Origin: Methanosarcinales archaeon
GTDB lineage: Archaea > Halobacteriota > Syntropharchaeia > Alkanophagales > Methanospirareceae
Assembly: GCA_003661125.1 (NCBI GenBank)
Contig: QMVO01000134.1
Location: forward strand, 1-5,594
Direction of reading: 5' to 3'
DNA: 5,594 nt
The translations under genes were made by a program, and so were the position numbers. Positions 1 to 5,594 of this stretch are shown in pieces. The notes under the pieces were generated by a model, which was not told the origin of the DNA, did not search any database, and worked only from the letters and a program-made list of their open reading frames with translations. How positions within the stretch are numbered: position 1 is the first letter of the stretch; the number at the start of each line of letters is the position of its first letter.

Positions 1-2
1 AG

Positions 3-80
3 AAAGATCCGCCTGTAATACCTGAAAAATGGGAATTCGGTACTAAACTGGACGATTGGAACTATCTCTGCGCTAGCTAA
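3..80 (+). CDS. 3' end of an unidentified gene (partial)
   Basis: Frame 3 is open from the left edge to a TAA at 78-80 and encodes 25 residues ending DDWNYLCAS. The other two plus frames stop almost at once (TAA at 16-18, TGA at 23-25), and the minus frames also carry stops. The peptide is compositionally protein-like (two or three Trp, Pro-rich start, mixed charge) rather than low complexity, so it is probably the C-terminus of a gene that lies mostly outside the window. I do not recognise the family. A weak hairpin with a T-run follows about 20 bases later. The fragment is too short to exclude a chance open frame. Confidence 0.35.
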   Translation, partial: KDPPVIPEKWEFGTKLDDWNYLCAS

Positions 81-100
81 GGCGCTCTAAATTTAAATCT

Positions 101-115
101 CCCTGAAAGGGTTTT
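101..115 (+). terminator. Weak hairpin plus T-run after the left-edge gene
   Basis: CCCT at 101-104 pairs with AGGG at 108-111 across a GAA loop, and TTTT follows at 112-115, with more T's to 120. It lies 21 bases after the stop codon at 78-80. The stem is only 4 bp. Archaeal termination depends mainly on the oligo-T stretch, so this is a plausible but weak terminator for the partial plus-strand gene. Confidence 0.25.
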
Positions 116-147
116 GTTCTCCCTTGGTATTCTCTTTCCTAACTCCG

Positions 148-243
148 TCAGCCGGTAGGTGATACATTAATTAAAAACTTACCCTTCTTTCTATAATCCA
201 CCAATTTCGCCTCTTTTAGTAGTTTCAGATGGTAAGATTGCTT
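148..243 (-). pseudogene. Remnant of an ArsR-like winged-helix transcriptional regulator
   Basis: On the minus strand, the frame from 243 down to a TGA at 148-150 encodes 31 residues. They begin KQSYHLKLLKEAKLV, continue DYRKKGKFLIN and end VSPTG. This matches the end of the recognition helix (S-x-HLKLLKEAGLV pattern) and the following basic beta-wing of ArsR/HTH_5-type regulators. A TGA at 244-246 stands directly upstream in the same frame, and the residues before it (RYENNA) give no clear first helices. Intact ArsR proteins are about 90-120 residues, so only the core of the DNA-binding domain survives. An ATG at 258-260 downstream of a TATA-like box is out of frame with it, which fits decay by deletion or frameshift. 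Assignment rests on one short but very characteristic motif. TrmB-like or other winged-helix families are alternatives. Confidence 0.45.
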
Positions 244-296
244 TCACGCGTTATTTTCATATCTCAGCGGTTATCACTATTTTGTAATATCAAAAG

Positions 297-304
297 TATT
301 TAAA
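297..304 (-). promoter_or_regulatory. TATA-like box upstream of the winged-helix remnant
   Basis: Minus-strand TTTAAATA (304 to 297) matches the archaeal TATA consensus TTTAWATA. An ATG lies about 36 bases downstream at 258-260, a usual distance for a short-leader archaeal transcript. It probably served the now broken winged-helix gene. The region is A+T rich, so a chance match is possible. Confidence 0.35.
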
Positions 305-316
305 TTCAGCTTCTAT

Positions 317-493
317 TCAGCTCGCTATTTCAGCTGTGCCGTCTGTGCTTCCATCTTCTGCAATGATTATTTCAAAGGAGGAAGCAAATGCGGCTAAAAC
401 CTTCTGTGTCTGATTCATCGCGTTCCTTATCCTTTCAGCTTCATTATGCGCGGGCAGCACAACCGAAATCTCTATTTCTTCTTCTTGCAACAC
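317..493 (-). pseudogene. Truncated family 2 glycosyltransferase (N-terminal 58 residues)
   Basis: The minus frame from a GTG at 491-493 to a TGA at 317-319 encodes 58 residues with the unmistakable start of a GT2 (GT-A fold) glycosyltransferase: first beta strand EISVVLPAHNEAERI (residues 8-22), an amphipathic helix, then EIIIAEDGSTDGTAEIA (residues 41-57), the nucleotide-sugar binding DGSTDGT motif. The reading stops there, while whole enzymes of this type (dolichyl-phosphate mannosyltransferase-like) have 200 or more residues. The metal-binding DxD region and the acceptor half are absent, and no other minus frame downstream continues the family pattern. The protein cannot be a working transferase. 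An in-frame TAG lies just upstream (503-505), so the start must be the GTG or the TTG after it. A TATA box sits about 27 bases before the GTG, suggesting leaderless transcription. Identity is confident. Whether the short product is made is unknown. Confidence 0.75.
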
Positions 494-517
494 TTTTTCT
501 TTCTAAATGAGGAGTAT

Positions 518-527
518 TATTTATATA
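518..527 (-). promoter_or_regulatory. TATA box of the truncated glycosyltransferase
   Basis: The minus strand reads TATATAAATA from 527 to 518, ending the intergenic side of the MFS stop codon (529-531). The GTG of the glycosyltransferase remnant at 493 lies 27 bases beyond the box, the spacing at which archaeal transcription normally starts, so the message would be leaderless or nearly so. On the plus strand the same bases read TTTATATA (520-527), a perfect consensus that could drive antisense transcription into the MFS gene. The absence of any plus-strand gene makes the minus reading more likely. Confidence 0.5.
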
Positions 528-528
528 G

Positions 529-1737
529 TCAGGCATTTATTGTTTCTGGATAGCGCAATCTTACCAAAAGAGCCAAAGTCAGGATGAAGACTACAACTGC
601 CGGCATGAAGGAACAAGAGATACCAAAGGAGTAAACGAAGAATGAAGAACCCACGGGCCCCAACATGAGTCCCAGGGTCTTTGTGAATTCAAATATGCCT
701 GAATAAGCCCCGTATCTCTCTTTTGGCACAATATCCGTGACCCTCGCCTCGATTAGCGGTTCTGCAAAGGCTGTGCCAATAGATACGATAAATATCGTTG
801 CTAATAAACTTGAAATTGAACTCTCAAATCCCAATGGTAGGAGAGATATGGTGGAAATAAAAAAACCGAGATAGATTATTTTTGATTTCCCTATTTTGTC
901 ACTCAGTATCCCAATAGGTATTTGGAAAAGTAGAAATGGAAGGACAGAAAAGGCTAACCAAATTCCTATTACAGCGGGAGAAAAGCCCTGGTTCTGAAGG
1001 AATAGCGGACCAAACACCCATTTCACGGCATACCAGAAATATAATGACACGGTGCAGAGAGCCAAGAGCTTAAGCTCTCTCTGCTGTAAAAACTCCTTTA
1101 GCACGGATAAAAAATCCTTCACTGCTTGATTTTTATTTGTGCTTCTGCTATGCTCGTCCTCCTTCAATCCAAACACTAAAATTAAAGGTACAAGGAGTAG
1201 AATAGCAGCAAAAACGTAAGGTTGCCTTATCCCGAATCCCCATGCCAGGAAACCCCCAATTAGAGATCCTATAAGCATACCTGCATTTGCAAAGGTACCG
1301 AAAAAGGATCTGAATTCTCCTCTCTTTTTGGACGGCGATATGTCCTTGATGAACGCTTCACCAACAATCCATACAGGAACCATGAGAGCTCCAAATGCTA
1401 TTTGCAGCCATATCAGCGCATAAAGGCGGGTATTAATGAAGAAAGCAAGGAGCACAACAGAGATAAGCGAGAAAGCTCCGATTAACATCCGTTTCCTTCC
1501 GATTCTGTCAGAAAGAGCACCCACAGGAAGGCTGAATGCTAATCCAGCAAGGGATGATAATGTTGCGATTAACCCAACCAATGCGGGTTGTTTGACGAAT
1601 TGTTCCAGGTAAAGCGGGTGAACCGTGATGATAACACCTATGAAAGAGCAGAAGAGGAGAAGGATAGTGGAAAATAGTAGTAGCTGCCTATGAGCCTGAA
1701 TTTGCGGTTGCAATTTTGATTGAGACATGAATATCAT
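529..1737 (-). CDS. MFS transporter, 12-helix drug/solute antiporter type
   Basis: This 402-residue protein has the size and hydrophobicity pattern of a major facilitator superfamily permease: six helices in each half (about 18-40, 52-74, 84-101, 104-126, 146-167, 173-192; then 223-245, 255-277, 287-305, 309-328, 352-371, 374-393) joined by a charged cytoplasmic loop (192-222). The MFS loop 2-3 signature is clear as GALSDRIGRKR (73-83) and recurs in the second half as GILSDKIGKSK (276-286). Paired DISPSKKRG (132-140) and DIVPKERYG (335-343) loops also reflect the internal duplication. The sequence resembles the DHA1-like drug:proton antiporters, but the substrate cannot be read from it. Translation may begin at Met1 (1737) or Met4 (1728, MSQSKL). 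An AGGG element is 2 bases from the first and 11 from the second, so the downstream start is a real option. The gene is complete and follows the small membrane gene in the same direction after about 80 bases. A repeat-rich possible operator lies upstream. Confidence 0.93.
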   Translation of the reverse strand: MIFMSQSKLQPQIQAHRQLLLFSTILLLFCSFIGVIITVHPLYLEQFVKQPALVGLIATLSSLAGLAFSLPVGALSDRIGRKRMLIGAFSLISVVLLAFFINTRLYALIWLQIAFGALMVPVWIVGEAFIKDISPSKKRGEFRSFFGTFANAGMLIGSLIGGFLAWGFGIRQPYVFAAILLLVPLILVFGLKEDEHSRSTNKNQAVKDFLSVLKEFLQQRELKLLALCTVSLYFWYAVKWVFGPLFLQNQGFSPAVIGIWLAFSVLPFLLFQIPIGILSDKIGKSKIIYLGFFISTISLLPLGFESSISSLLATIFIVSIGTAFAEPLIEARVTDIVPKERYGAYSGIFEFTKTLGLMLGPVGSSFFVYSFGISCSFMPAVVVFILTLALLVRLRYPETINA

Positions 1738-1761
1738 AACCCTTTTTCTTTAGAATAAAAC

Positions 1762-1786
1762 TTTTTGCTTTGCAACTTTGCAAAAA
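1762..1786. promoter_or_regulatory. Tandem repeat within an inverted repeat upstream of the MFS gene (possible operator)
   Basis: CTTTGCAA occurs twice in perfect tandem (1768-1775 and 1776-1783). The block is bounded by the inverted repeat TTTTTGC (1762-1768) and GCAAAAA (1780-1786). It lies about 25-50 bases before the MFS start codon, where an archaeal promoter or repressor site would be. Symmetry of this kind suits a dimeric regulator, but no TATA box stands out nearby and no regulator can be named. Confidence 0.35.
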
Positions 1787-1817
1787 CCTGGTACAAATTG
1801 CCACTTTCAAACTAACC

Positions 1818-2190
1818 CTATAAACCTGCAACAGAGGATAAACAGACCCCATAAGCAACTACCCTTATTATTCTTTCAAGATCAGGGGAAGGGTAAAAAT
1901 AACCGAAATTAAGCAAAAGAATAAATCCCATAATCGGGATCGCTCCTACTAATATGGACCAAAAGTCTATTCTTTGTTATCCATCCATAAATGACCGGAG
2001 CTGCGGGAAAAAGAAAAGTGACAAAGAGTTCTAAAATACCATGAATCATGAAAAGGTGAGCTCTATGGAACAATCGATCAACACAAACGATCCAATCTAA
2101 AGCAATAATCAACAAAGATACAATCACCGGTAAAATTACCGATAAAATTAATTTCTTTCTTCGTGAAAAAGAAAAAGTGTTCACTATCAA
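1818..2190 (-). CDS. Small multi-helix membrane protein with an apparent +1 frameshift
   Basis: The first frame starts at TTG 2190 (or GTG 2184) and runs to a TAA at 1909-1911. It gives a basic start (SRRKK, residues 9-13), helix 1 (about 14-36) and helix 2 (about 45-71), ending PVIYGWITK. After that, the frame gives a hydrophilic, unconvincing tail (SRSDPDYGIYSFA). Skipping one base near 1971 continues after ITK into a second frame that is open for 50 codons to a TAG at 1818-1820 and encodes a third helix (FWSILVGAIPIMGFILLL) and a weaker fourth (IIRVVAYGVCLSSVAGL). The joined product would be 123 residues. I infer that this is the true gene and that it is broken, or that the assembly has a one-base error. 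No SD-like site precedes either start. I do not recognise a named family. It is codirectional with the MFS gene and diverges from the phosphatase. If no frameshift exists, the gene is 1909-2190 (93 residues). Confidence 0.5.
2127..2150. repeat. 12-bp tandem repeat containing a palindrome
   Basis: CCGGTAAAATTA (2127-2138) is followed directly by CCGATAAAATTA (2139-2150), 11 of 12 bases identical. The junction makes the inverted repeat CGGTAA-AA-TTACCG (2128-2141). It lies inside the 5' part of the small membrane gene, where it encodes repeated L-I-L/V-I-L residues, and 49-72 bases before the phosphatase start. It may be a coding by-product or a control site for the divergent pair. Confidence 0.35.
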
Positions 2191-2198
2191 TATTATTT

Positions 2199-3119
2199 AT
2201 GCAAGTGGAAGTTGAGGGATGGGTGAGGAAGGCATTTGACGCAAGTGTGGAAGAGTTCTTAGCATTAATTGAAGAATCAAAAGAGATATTGTACGAGGAG
2301 AAAGAGGCAAGAGGGGGAAGCGGCTTGGTTCACATATCTCCTCAAGCAGCGAGAAATGTAGTAGTCGTAGGGGATATACACGGCGATATGGAAAGTTTGG
2401 TTCACATATTAAAAGATATTGAAGACCTAAATGCCGACAGGATCGTCTTTCTTGGTGATTACGGCGATCGGGGCTCCGAAAGCGTTGAAGTGTACTATCT
2501 GCTTTTGAAGTTGAAAGTTTCTGGGAGGAAAGGGAAGGAGAATAAAATAATAATGCTGAGAGGGAATCATGAAGGACCCCCAGACATGCCGGTTATGCCA
2601 CATGATCTGCCCTTTTTATTCACGGAAAAATTCGGACTGAGAGGGAAAGAAGTGTATAAGAAACTAAAGGAGCTCTGGGAGTATTTACCTTATGCAGTGT
2701 TGGTAGAAGGAAGATACTTGATGTTGCATGGTGGATTGCCCGTGAATGTAACTTCCATTGAGGATATTGCGTTTGCATACGAATCGCATCCTTCATCGAG
2801 TAACTTTGAGGAAATACTGTGGAGTGATCCGGTCGAAGGCAAAGGGAATTTTTATTCGATGCGCGGTGCGGGTAGAATGTTTGGAGAAGACATAACAGAG
2901 AGGGTCTTAAGGGCAGTGGGAGTGAAAACGCTGATAAGAAGCCACGAGCCTTGTGAAGGAGTAGAAGTAAGACAAAGAGGGAAAGTTCTAACATTGTTTT
3001 CAAGAAAAGGTTCACCTTATTTTAATACAAGGGCTGCATACCTGATTCTGGATGAAAATGCAATGAGGGAGGCAAAAGATGCAGGAGAGCTGGCAAGAAG
3101 TGCAACGAGAATGTGGTAA
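2199..3119 (+). CDS. PPP-family serine/threonine protein phosphatase (archaeal PP1-like)
   Basis: This is a metal-dependent phosphoprotein phosphatase of the PPP superfamily (calcineurin-like fold), expected to remove phosphate from Ser/Thr of cytoplasmic proteins. Counting from ATG 2199 (306 residues), the family motifs appear in order: GDIHGD (58-63), GDYGDRG (86-92), LRGNHE (120-125), LHGGLP (176-181), LWSDP (207-211), RGAG..FGED (222-231) and RSHEP (247-251). These supply the expected dinuclear metal ligands D59, H61, D87, N123, H177 and H249, and the catalytic H124, R91 and R222. The usual GDYVDRG is GDYGDRG here. There are no membrane helices or extra domains. The eukaryotic SAPNYC loop is replaced by FSRKGSPYF. 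A longer form from GTG 2163 would add 12 Lys-rich residues and overlap the divergent gene. A GTG at 2223 with GAGGG four bases ahead is another possible start. The ATG has no SD. The gene ends 9 bp from the convergent trpS. Confidence 0.92.
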   Translation: MQVEVEGWVRKAFDASVEEFLALIEESKEILYEEKEARGGSGLVHISPQAARNVVVVGDIHGDMESLVHILKDIEDLNADRIVFLGDYGDRGSESVEVYYLLLKLKVSGRKGKENKIIMLRGNHEGPPDMPVMPHDLPFLFTEKFGLRGKEVYKKLKELWEYLPYAVLVEGRYLMLHGGLPVNVTSIEDIAFAYESHPSSSNFEEILWSDPVEGKGNFYSMRGAGRMFGEDITERVLRAVGVKTLIRSHEPCEGVEVRQRGKVLTLFSRKGSPYFNTRAAYLILDENAMREAKDAGELARSATRMW

Positions 3120-3128
3120 AAAATTATG

Positions 3129-4460
3129 TTATAGCCACTGCTTATACAGTTCATGCTCTTTCAAAACCTCCTTCGCCTTTTCCCTCTCATCCTGATGCGT
3201 TTTAATAAAAGAATGCATGAGTTCAGCAGCTTCCAACTTACAAGAATTGCACATTCGTTTTCCGTTTTTGCATTCCTCGAAAATTTCTTTTACGTGTGCG
3301 TCCTCTTCTATTAAATGGAACATCATAAGCTCATAAACCGTGCATTGTGCTGGTGATCCGCCGAGGTTCTTCTGCTCTTCTATTGTTACTCTTCCGCCTG
3401 TCTTCGCCTGTTTTACCTTCTTCGCTGCTTCTTCCGGCGGTTCTGTTAGTGCAATATAGCTTTCCGGGATGCTTGAAGACATCTTACCACCAGTTAGTCC
3501 CTGCATGAATCTATGATAAGTGGCAGCGGGGAAAAAAAAACCATACCCTCCGTATGCCATCTCCACTTCTCTCACTATCTCCTCTATCTCTCGCATTGCT
3601 GTATCCACCTCAGAGGCTTCGATGCCAAACACGTCTATATGCATTTCATATTTTTTTTTCGGACCTTCTATTCTCCTTGCTATCTCATCCAATGCTTTTT
3701 TACCCGCTTGCTTCTCCCTTATGCTTATATAAGGCTTCTGGTCCTTATCCAGCCTCTTCTCTACACGGAACATCCTCATTCTCGATGCTATGTCCCTCGT
3801 CAACCTTATATGCGGGTCCTGGTCAACACCAACCGGAATGACAGCAGGCTTTGGTCCGCCGTATTCGAGTAGCTGTGGCTGCAATATATCAGCATTCTGC
3901 ATCACTACGCTTATCATGTGAGATATATTTACATTGCCAGAGAAGCCATATATCGCAGAGATTTCGCTGAAATTAACTTCCCGCCCGAGTTCAAAAGCGA
4001 GGTCACGCAGCTTTTTGTTCCCTGATTGGAAGTATATATGCCCTTTTTCAACGTCAAAACCCAACGCTACAAGGCTCAATATGTATTCATTCAGTCCAAT
4101 TTCCCTGCAATCCTTCCACGAAGTTCCTCGTACGGAATGCGACTCCATATCTGCTATGCATGCAAAGGCATCACCTCCCATCCGCTGATGCCAGATAATC
4201 TCATCCATTACCATCTTTCCGCCAAAGTGAATTCTACCAGAGGGCATGAAACCACTCATCACTGCGAACTTGCTCCGCTCGTTCATCGCCCTCACCACTT
4301 CTTCATAACCGCGATGTCCGACGATTATGCCTCTACGCATGTATAGATGCGGCTTATCTATCTGGTTCAGTAGTTCCTTAAAGGGAGAAATGCCAAATTC
4401 TTCAAATAGCCTCGCATAATCTTTTATATCTGCAACGCCCCAGGGGTCTATTTCTATCAT
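3129..4460 (-). CDS. trpS: Tryptophanyl-tRNA synthetase (archaeal type)
   Basis: Class Ic aminoacyl-tRNA synthetase that activates tryptophan with ATP and charges tRNA-Trp in the cytoplasm. The 443-residue product begins MIEIDPWG and has the archaeal/eukaryotic-type N-terminal region. The HIGH-like signature is PSGRIHFGG (73-81) and the KMSKS loop is GGKMSSS (324-330). In between are the conserved [18 protein letters not shown] (109-126), the [12 protein letters not shown] segment (171-182) and [13 protein letters not shown] (211-223), typical of Trp binding in this family. About 100 residues separate the last of these from KMSSS and include a charged helical insert (about 250-300); as I recall, the methanogen enzymes have a similar one. 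The anticodon-binding C-terminus includes MCNSCK (403-408). Start: ATG 4460, the first in frame, with AAGG about 11 bases upstream. The gene is codirectional with the surface-protein gene after a 146-bp gap, so it probably has its own promoter. Two 9-base homopolymer runs lie inside it, but the frame is intact. Confidence 0.97.
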   Translation of the reverse strand: MIEIDPWGVADIKDYARLFEEFGISPFKELLNQIDKPHLYMRRGIIVGHRGYEEVVRAMNERSKFAVMSGFMPSGRIHFGGKMVMDEIIWHQRMGGDAFACIADMESHSVRGTSWKDCREIGLNEYILSLVALGFDVEKGHIYFQSGNKKLRDLAFELGREVNFSEISAIYGFSGNVNISHMISVVMQNADILQPQLLEYGGPKPAVIPVGVDQDPHIRLTRDIASRMRMFRVEKRLDKDQKPYISIREKQAGKKALDEIARRIEGPKKKYEMHIDVFGIEASEVDTAMREIEEIVREVEMAYGGYGFFFPAATYHRFMQGLTGGKMSSSIPESYIALTEPPEEAAKKVKQAKTGGRVTIEEQKNLGGSPAQCTVYELMMFHLIEEDAHVKEIFEECKNGKRMCNSCKLEAAELMHSFIKTHQDEREKAKEVLKEHELYKQWL

Positions 4461-4484
4461 TTCATCAAATATCCTTTTTCTTTA

Positions 4485-4528
4485 CTTACTTTTTCTAAAT
4501 CTAAAACTAAAAAGTAAAAGCTTAAAAG
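4485..4528 (-). terminator. T-rich tract between the surface-protein gene and trpS
   Basis: Read on the minus strand, this stretch contains successive T-runs of four to five bases (CTTTTAAGCTTTTACTTTTT, then GTTTT). Archaeal RNA polymerase terminates at such oligo-T tracts, so it could end transcription of the surface-protein gene, whose stop codon lies 79 bases earlier. TTTTAAGC at its upstream edge is also a poor TATA-like match at a suitable distance from the trpS start, so promoter function is an alternative. No hairpin is evident. Confidence 0.3.
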
Positions 4529-4606
4529 TGCTGGCAACATGCTCTGCTCAATAGATTGTGGAAAATCCCAAATCACAAGTACAAAATCCGATTTCCATTT
4601 CCCGCT

Positions 4607-5594
4607 CTATTTCTTCCTTCTCTGATAGAGAACCACTATTAGAATGATTATCATAGCTATTACTATCGCGATAGGCACCACGAGCAGGAGGTTCTCCGTA
4701 ATTGGAGATCGTACTTCTACCGTTTTCACAGGCGAAACGGCGTAGATGGTATCTCCAGCAATAACTTTTTCGGTGAACTCATACTTCCCGCTCCGCCACC
4801 CTTCTTTCGGTATATAATTGTATTTAATCTCTGTTCGGTTAAGGGGAAGGAGGGGAGAGGAGTAAATAGTAAAGTTCTCGTAACTCGCTCCTGACACCTC
4901 AAGCGAGATGGAGACATTTGGCAAGTCTTTGTAGAGGTTTTTAATGACTGCGACCAAATAAACGTAACCAATCCTTCCCGCTGCCTCCTTCGCCGGAAGC
5001 GCGTCGAAGGTCTCAAAATAAACTCCTCTTATGGGCAATTCAATTCTTTTCTCCTCATAAGCCGCTACATCAAATTCTTCGGATGCTGTTTCTTCACCCA
5101 GCAGATATGCCTTCGCAGTGTATGTTCCAGGAACCACACGCTTTTTCAATTCGCCTTCCGCACTTGCTATCTCGTAGCCACTGCGGAACAGCCTGACGAT
5201 AGCGGTAGAAGCGATGTTCTTCACGGGGTCTATTGCCGCGACATCAACCACCGCATACTCACCTGTGACAGTAACGTTCGCTTCCTGAGCTGCGGAAGTA
5301 AGAACTTTTATAGGCAGGTCTCCTCTGACTTCTTTTATTATCGCAATCACTTTTACCGTGTAATTACCAGGAACAGCATCCTCGCGTGCTTTCAGAGAGA
5401 TGTAAACCCTCGTGTATTCATCTGGATTCAAGAAACAGCCCTTAGATGAAAGATTGACCTCAATGAACTCCGGCGATTCGTATTCCATATCTACACGGAC
5501 ACGCTTGTCCTCCTTGTTAAATGCGACAATATAAATGTCCTTACTTGAAATCTCTTCGCCCTGCGCCAACACGTAATCATGAGCGTAAAAGGAG
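4607..5594 (-). CDS. Membrane-anchored extracytoplasmic beta-sandwich protein (C-terminal part)
   Basis: The frame is open to the right edge, so the N-terminus, including any signal peptide, lies outside. The GTG at 5572 is probably internal: seven more in-frame codons precede it without a stop. About 328 residues are visible. Counting from that GTG, three beta-rich modules can be seen, each with a similar strand: VPGNYTVKV (67-75), VPGTYTAKA (147-155) and SGKYEFTEKV (261-270). The first resembles NEW3/CARDB Ig-like domains of archaeal surface proteins, the second a PEGA or Cna-B-like module. Next comes a single helix (about 294-316) and a basic tail QRRKK, the layout of a protein held on the outer face of the cytoplasmic membrane by its C-terminus. 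Six N-glycosylation sequons (N40, N70, N99, N219, N233, N245) fit an extracellular glycoprotein. COG1361/COG1470-like proteins of methanogens share this plan. The ligand or partner is unknown. Confidence 0.8.
   Translation of the reverse strand, partial: SFYAHDYVLAQGEEISSKDIYIVAFNKEDKRVRVDMEYESPEFIEVNLSSKGCFLNPDEYTRVYISLKAREDAVPGNYTVKVIAIIKEVRGDLPIKVLTSAAQEANVTVTGEYAVVDVAAIDPVKNIASTAIVRLFRSGYEIASAEGELKKRVVPGTYTAKAYLLGEETASEEFDVAAYEEKRIELPIRGVYFETFDALPAKEAAGRIGYVYLVAVIKNLYKDLPNVSISLEVSGASYENFTIYSSPLLPLNRTEIKYNYIPKEGWRSGKYEFTEKVIAGDTIYAVSPVKTVEVRSPITENLLLVVPIAIVIAMIIILIVVLYQRRKK

Noticed and set aside
70..85. GCGC-flanked imperfect palindrome at the end of the left-edge gene as an att site or repeat
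   Set aside because: The arms are only 4 bp, it overlaps coding sequence, and there is no second copy in the window.
520..527. Plus-strand TTTATATA as a promoter for a plus-strand gene
   Set aside because: No plus-strand coding frame follows. The same bases serve as a well-spaced TATA box for the minus-strand glycosyltransferase remnant.
2163..2198. GTG at 2163 as the phosphatase start
   Set aside because: It adds a Lys-rich 12-residue leader unlike PPP proteins, overlaps the divergent gene and has no SD. ATG 2199 gives the usual family length, though the choice is not certain.
2620..3015. 131-codon minus-strand open frame inside the phosphatase gene
   Set aside because: It lies opposite a gene with all PPP motifs, has a Leu/Ser-rich composition expected of an antisense shadow, and shows no domain pattern.
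3513..4346. Several plus-strand open frames opposite trpS
   Set aside because: All are fully contained in a strongly conserved synthetase gene, and their peptides (Ser, Pro, Cys, His rich) look like antisense translation.
4726..5016. 96-codon minus-strand frame inside the surface-protein gene
   Set aside because: It is an alternative frame of the same strand, Arg/Thr/Ser rich with no recognisable pattern, while the main frame has clear modules and a membrane anchor.
1..5594. CRISPR array, tRNA, rRNA, insertion sequence or defence island
   Set aside because: No spaced direct repeats, no tRNA cloverleaf or rRNA-like sequence, and no transposase, Cas, nuclease or toxin-antitoxin motif was found on either strand.

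Overview
The window looks like a piece of an archaeal (euryarchaeal) chromosome. The best evidence is a complete tryptophanyl-tRNA synthetase of the archaeal type on the minus strand at 3129-4460. An archaeal PPP-family protein phosphatase, octamer TATA boxes (TTTATATA, TTTAAATA), probable leaderless starts, and a surface glycoprotein with a C-terminal membrane anchor fit the same picture. The synthetase reads like those of methanogens and their ANME/alkanotroph relatives, but a genus cannot be named from this sequence alone.

Layout. 1-80: the last codons of an unidentified plus-strand gene. 81-528: no long ORF, but two broken minus-strand genes can be read there: the N-terminal 58 residues of a family 2 glycosyltransferase (317-493) and a scrap of an ArsR-like winged-helix regulator (148-243), each with a TATA-like box upstream. 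529-1737: a complete 12-helix MFS transporter, minus strand. 1818-2190: a small membrane protein, minus strand, interrupted by an apparent one-base frameshift near 1971. 2199-3119: PPP serine/threonine phosphatase, plus strand, diverging from the small membrane protein with only a few bases between the starts. 3129-4460: trpS, minus strand, convergent with the phosphatase (9 bp apart). 4607-5594: the C-terminal part of a large extracytoplasmic beta-sandwich protein with a final transmembrane helix, minus strand, running off the right edge.

The genes do not form one pathway. trpS is housekeeping, the phosphatase is a signalling enzyme, the MFS protein and the small membrane protein are membrane genes that could be cotranscribed, and the right-hand gene is cell-surface. 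The left 530 bases look like a decaying region. I found no CRISPR array, tRNA, rRNA, insertion sequence or convincing new multi-gene system. The most unusual content is the set of gene remnants and the frameshifted membrane gene, all of which a simple ORF caller would miss.
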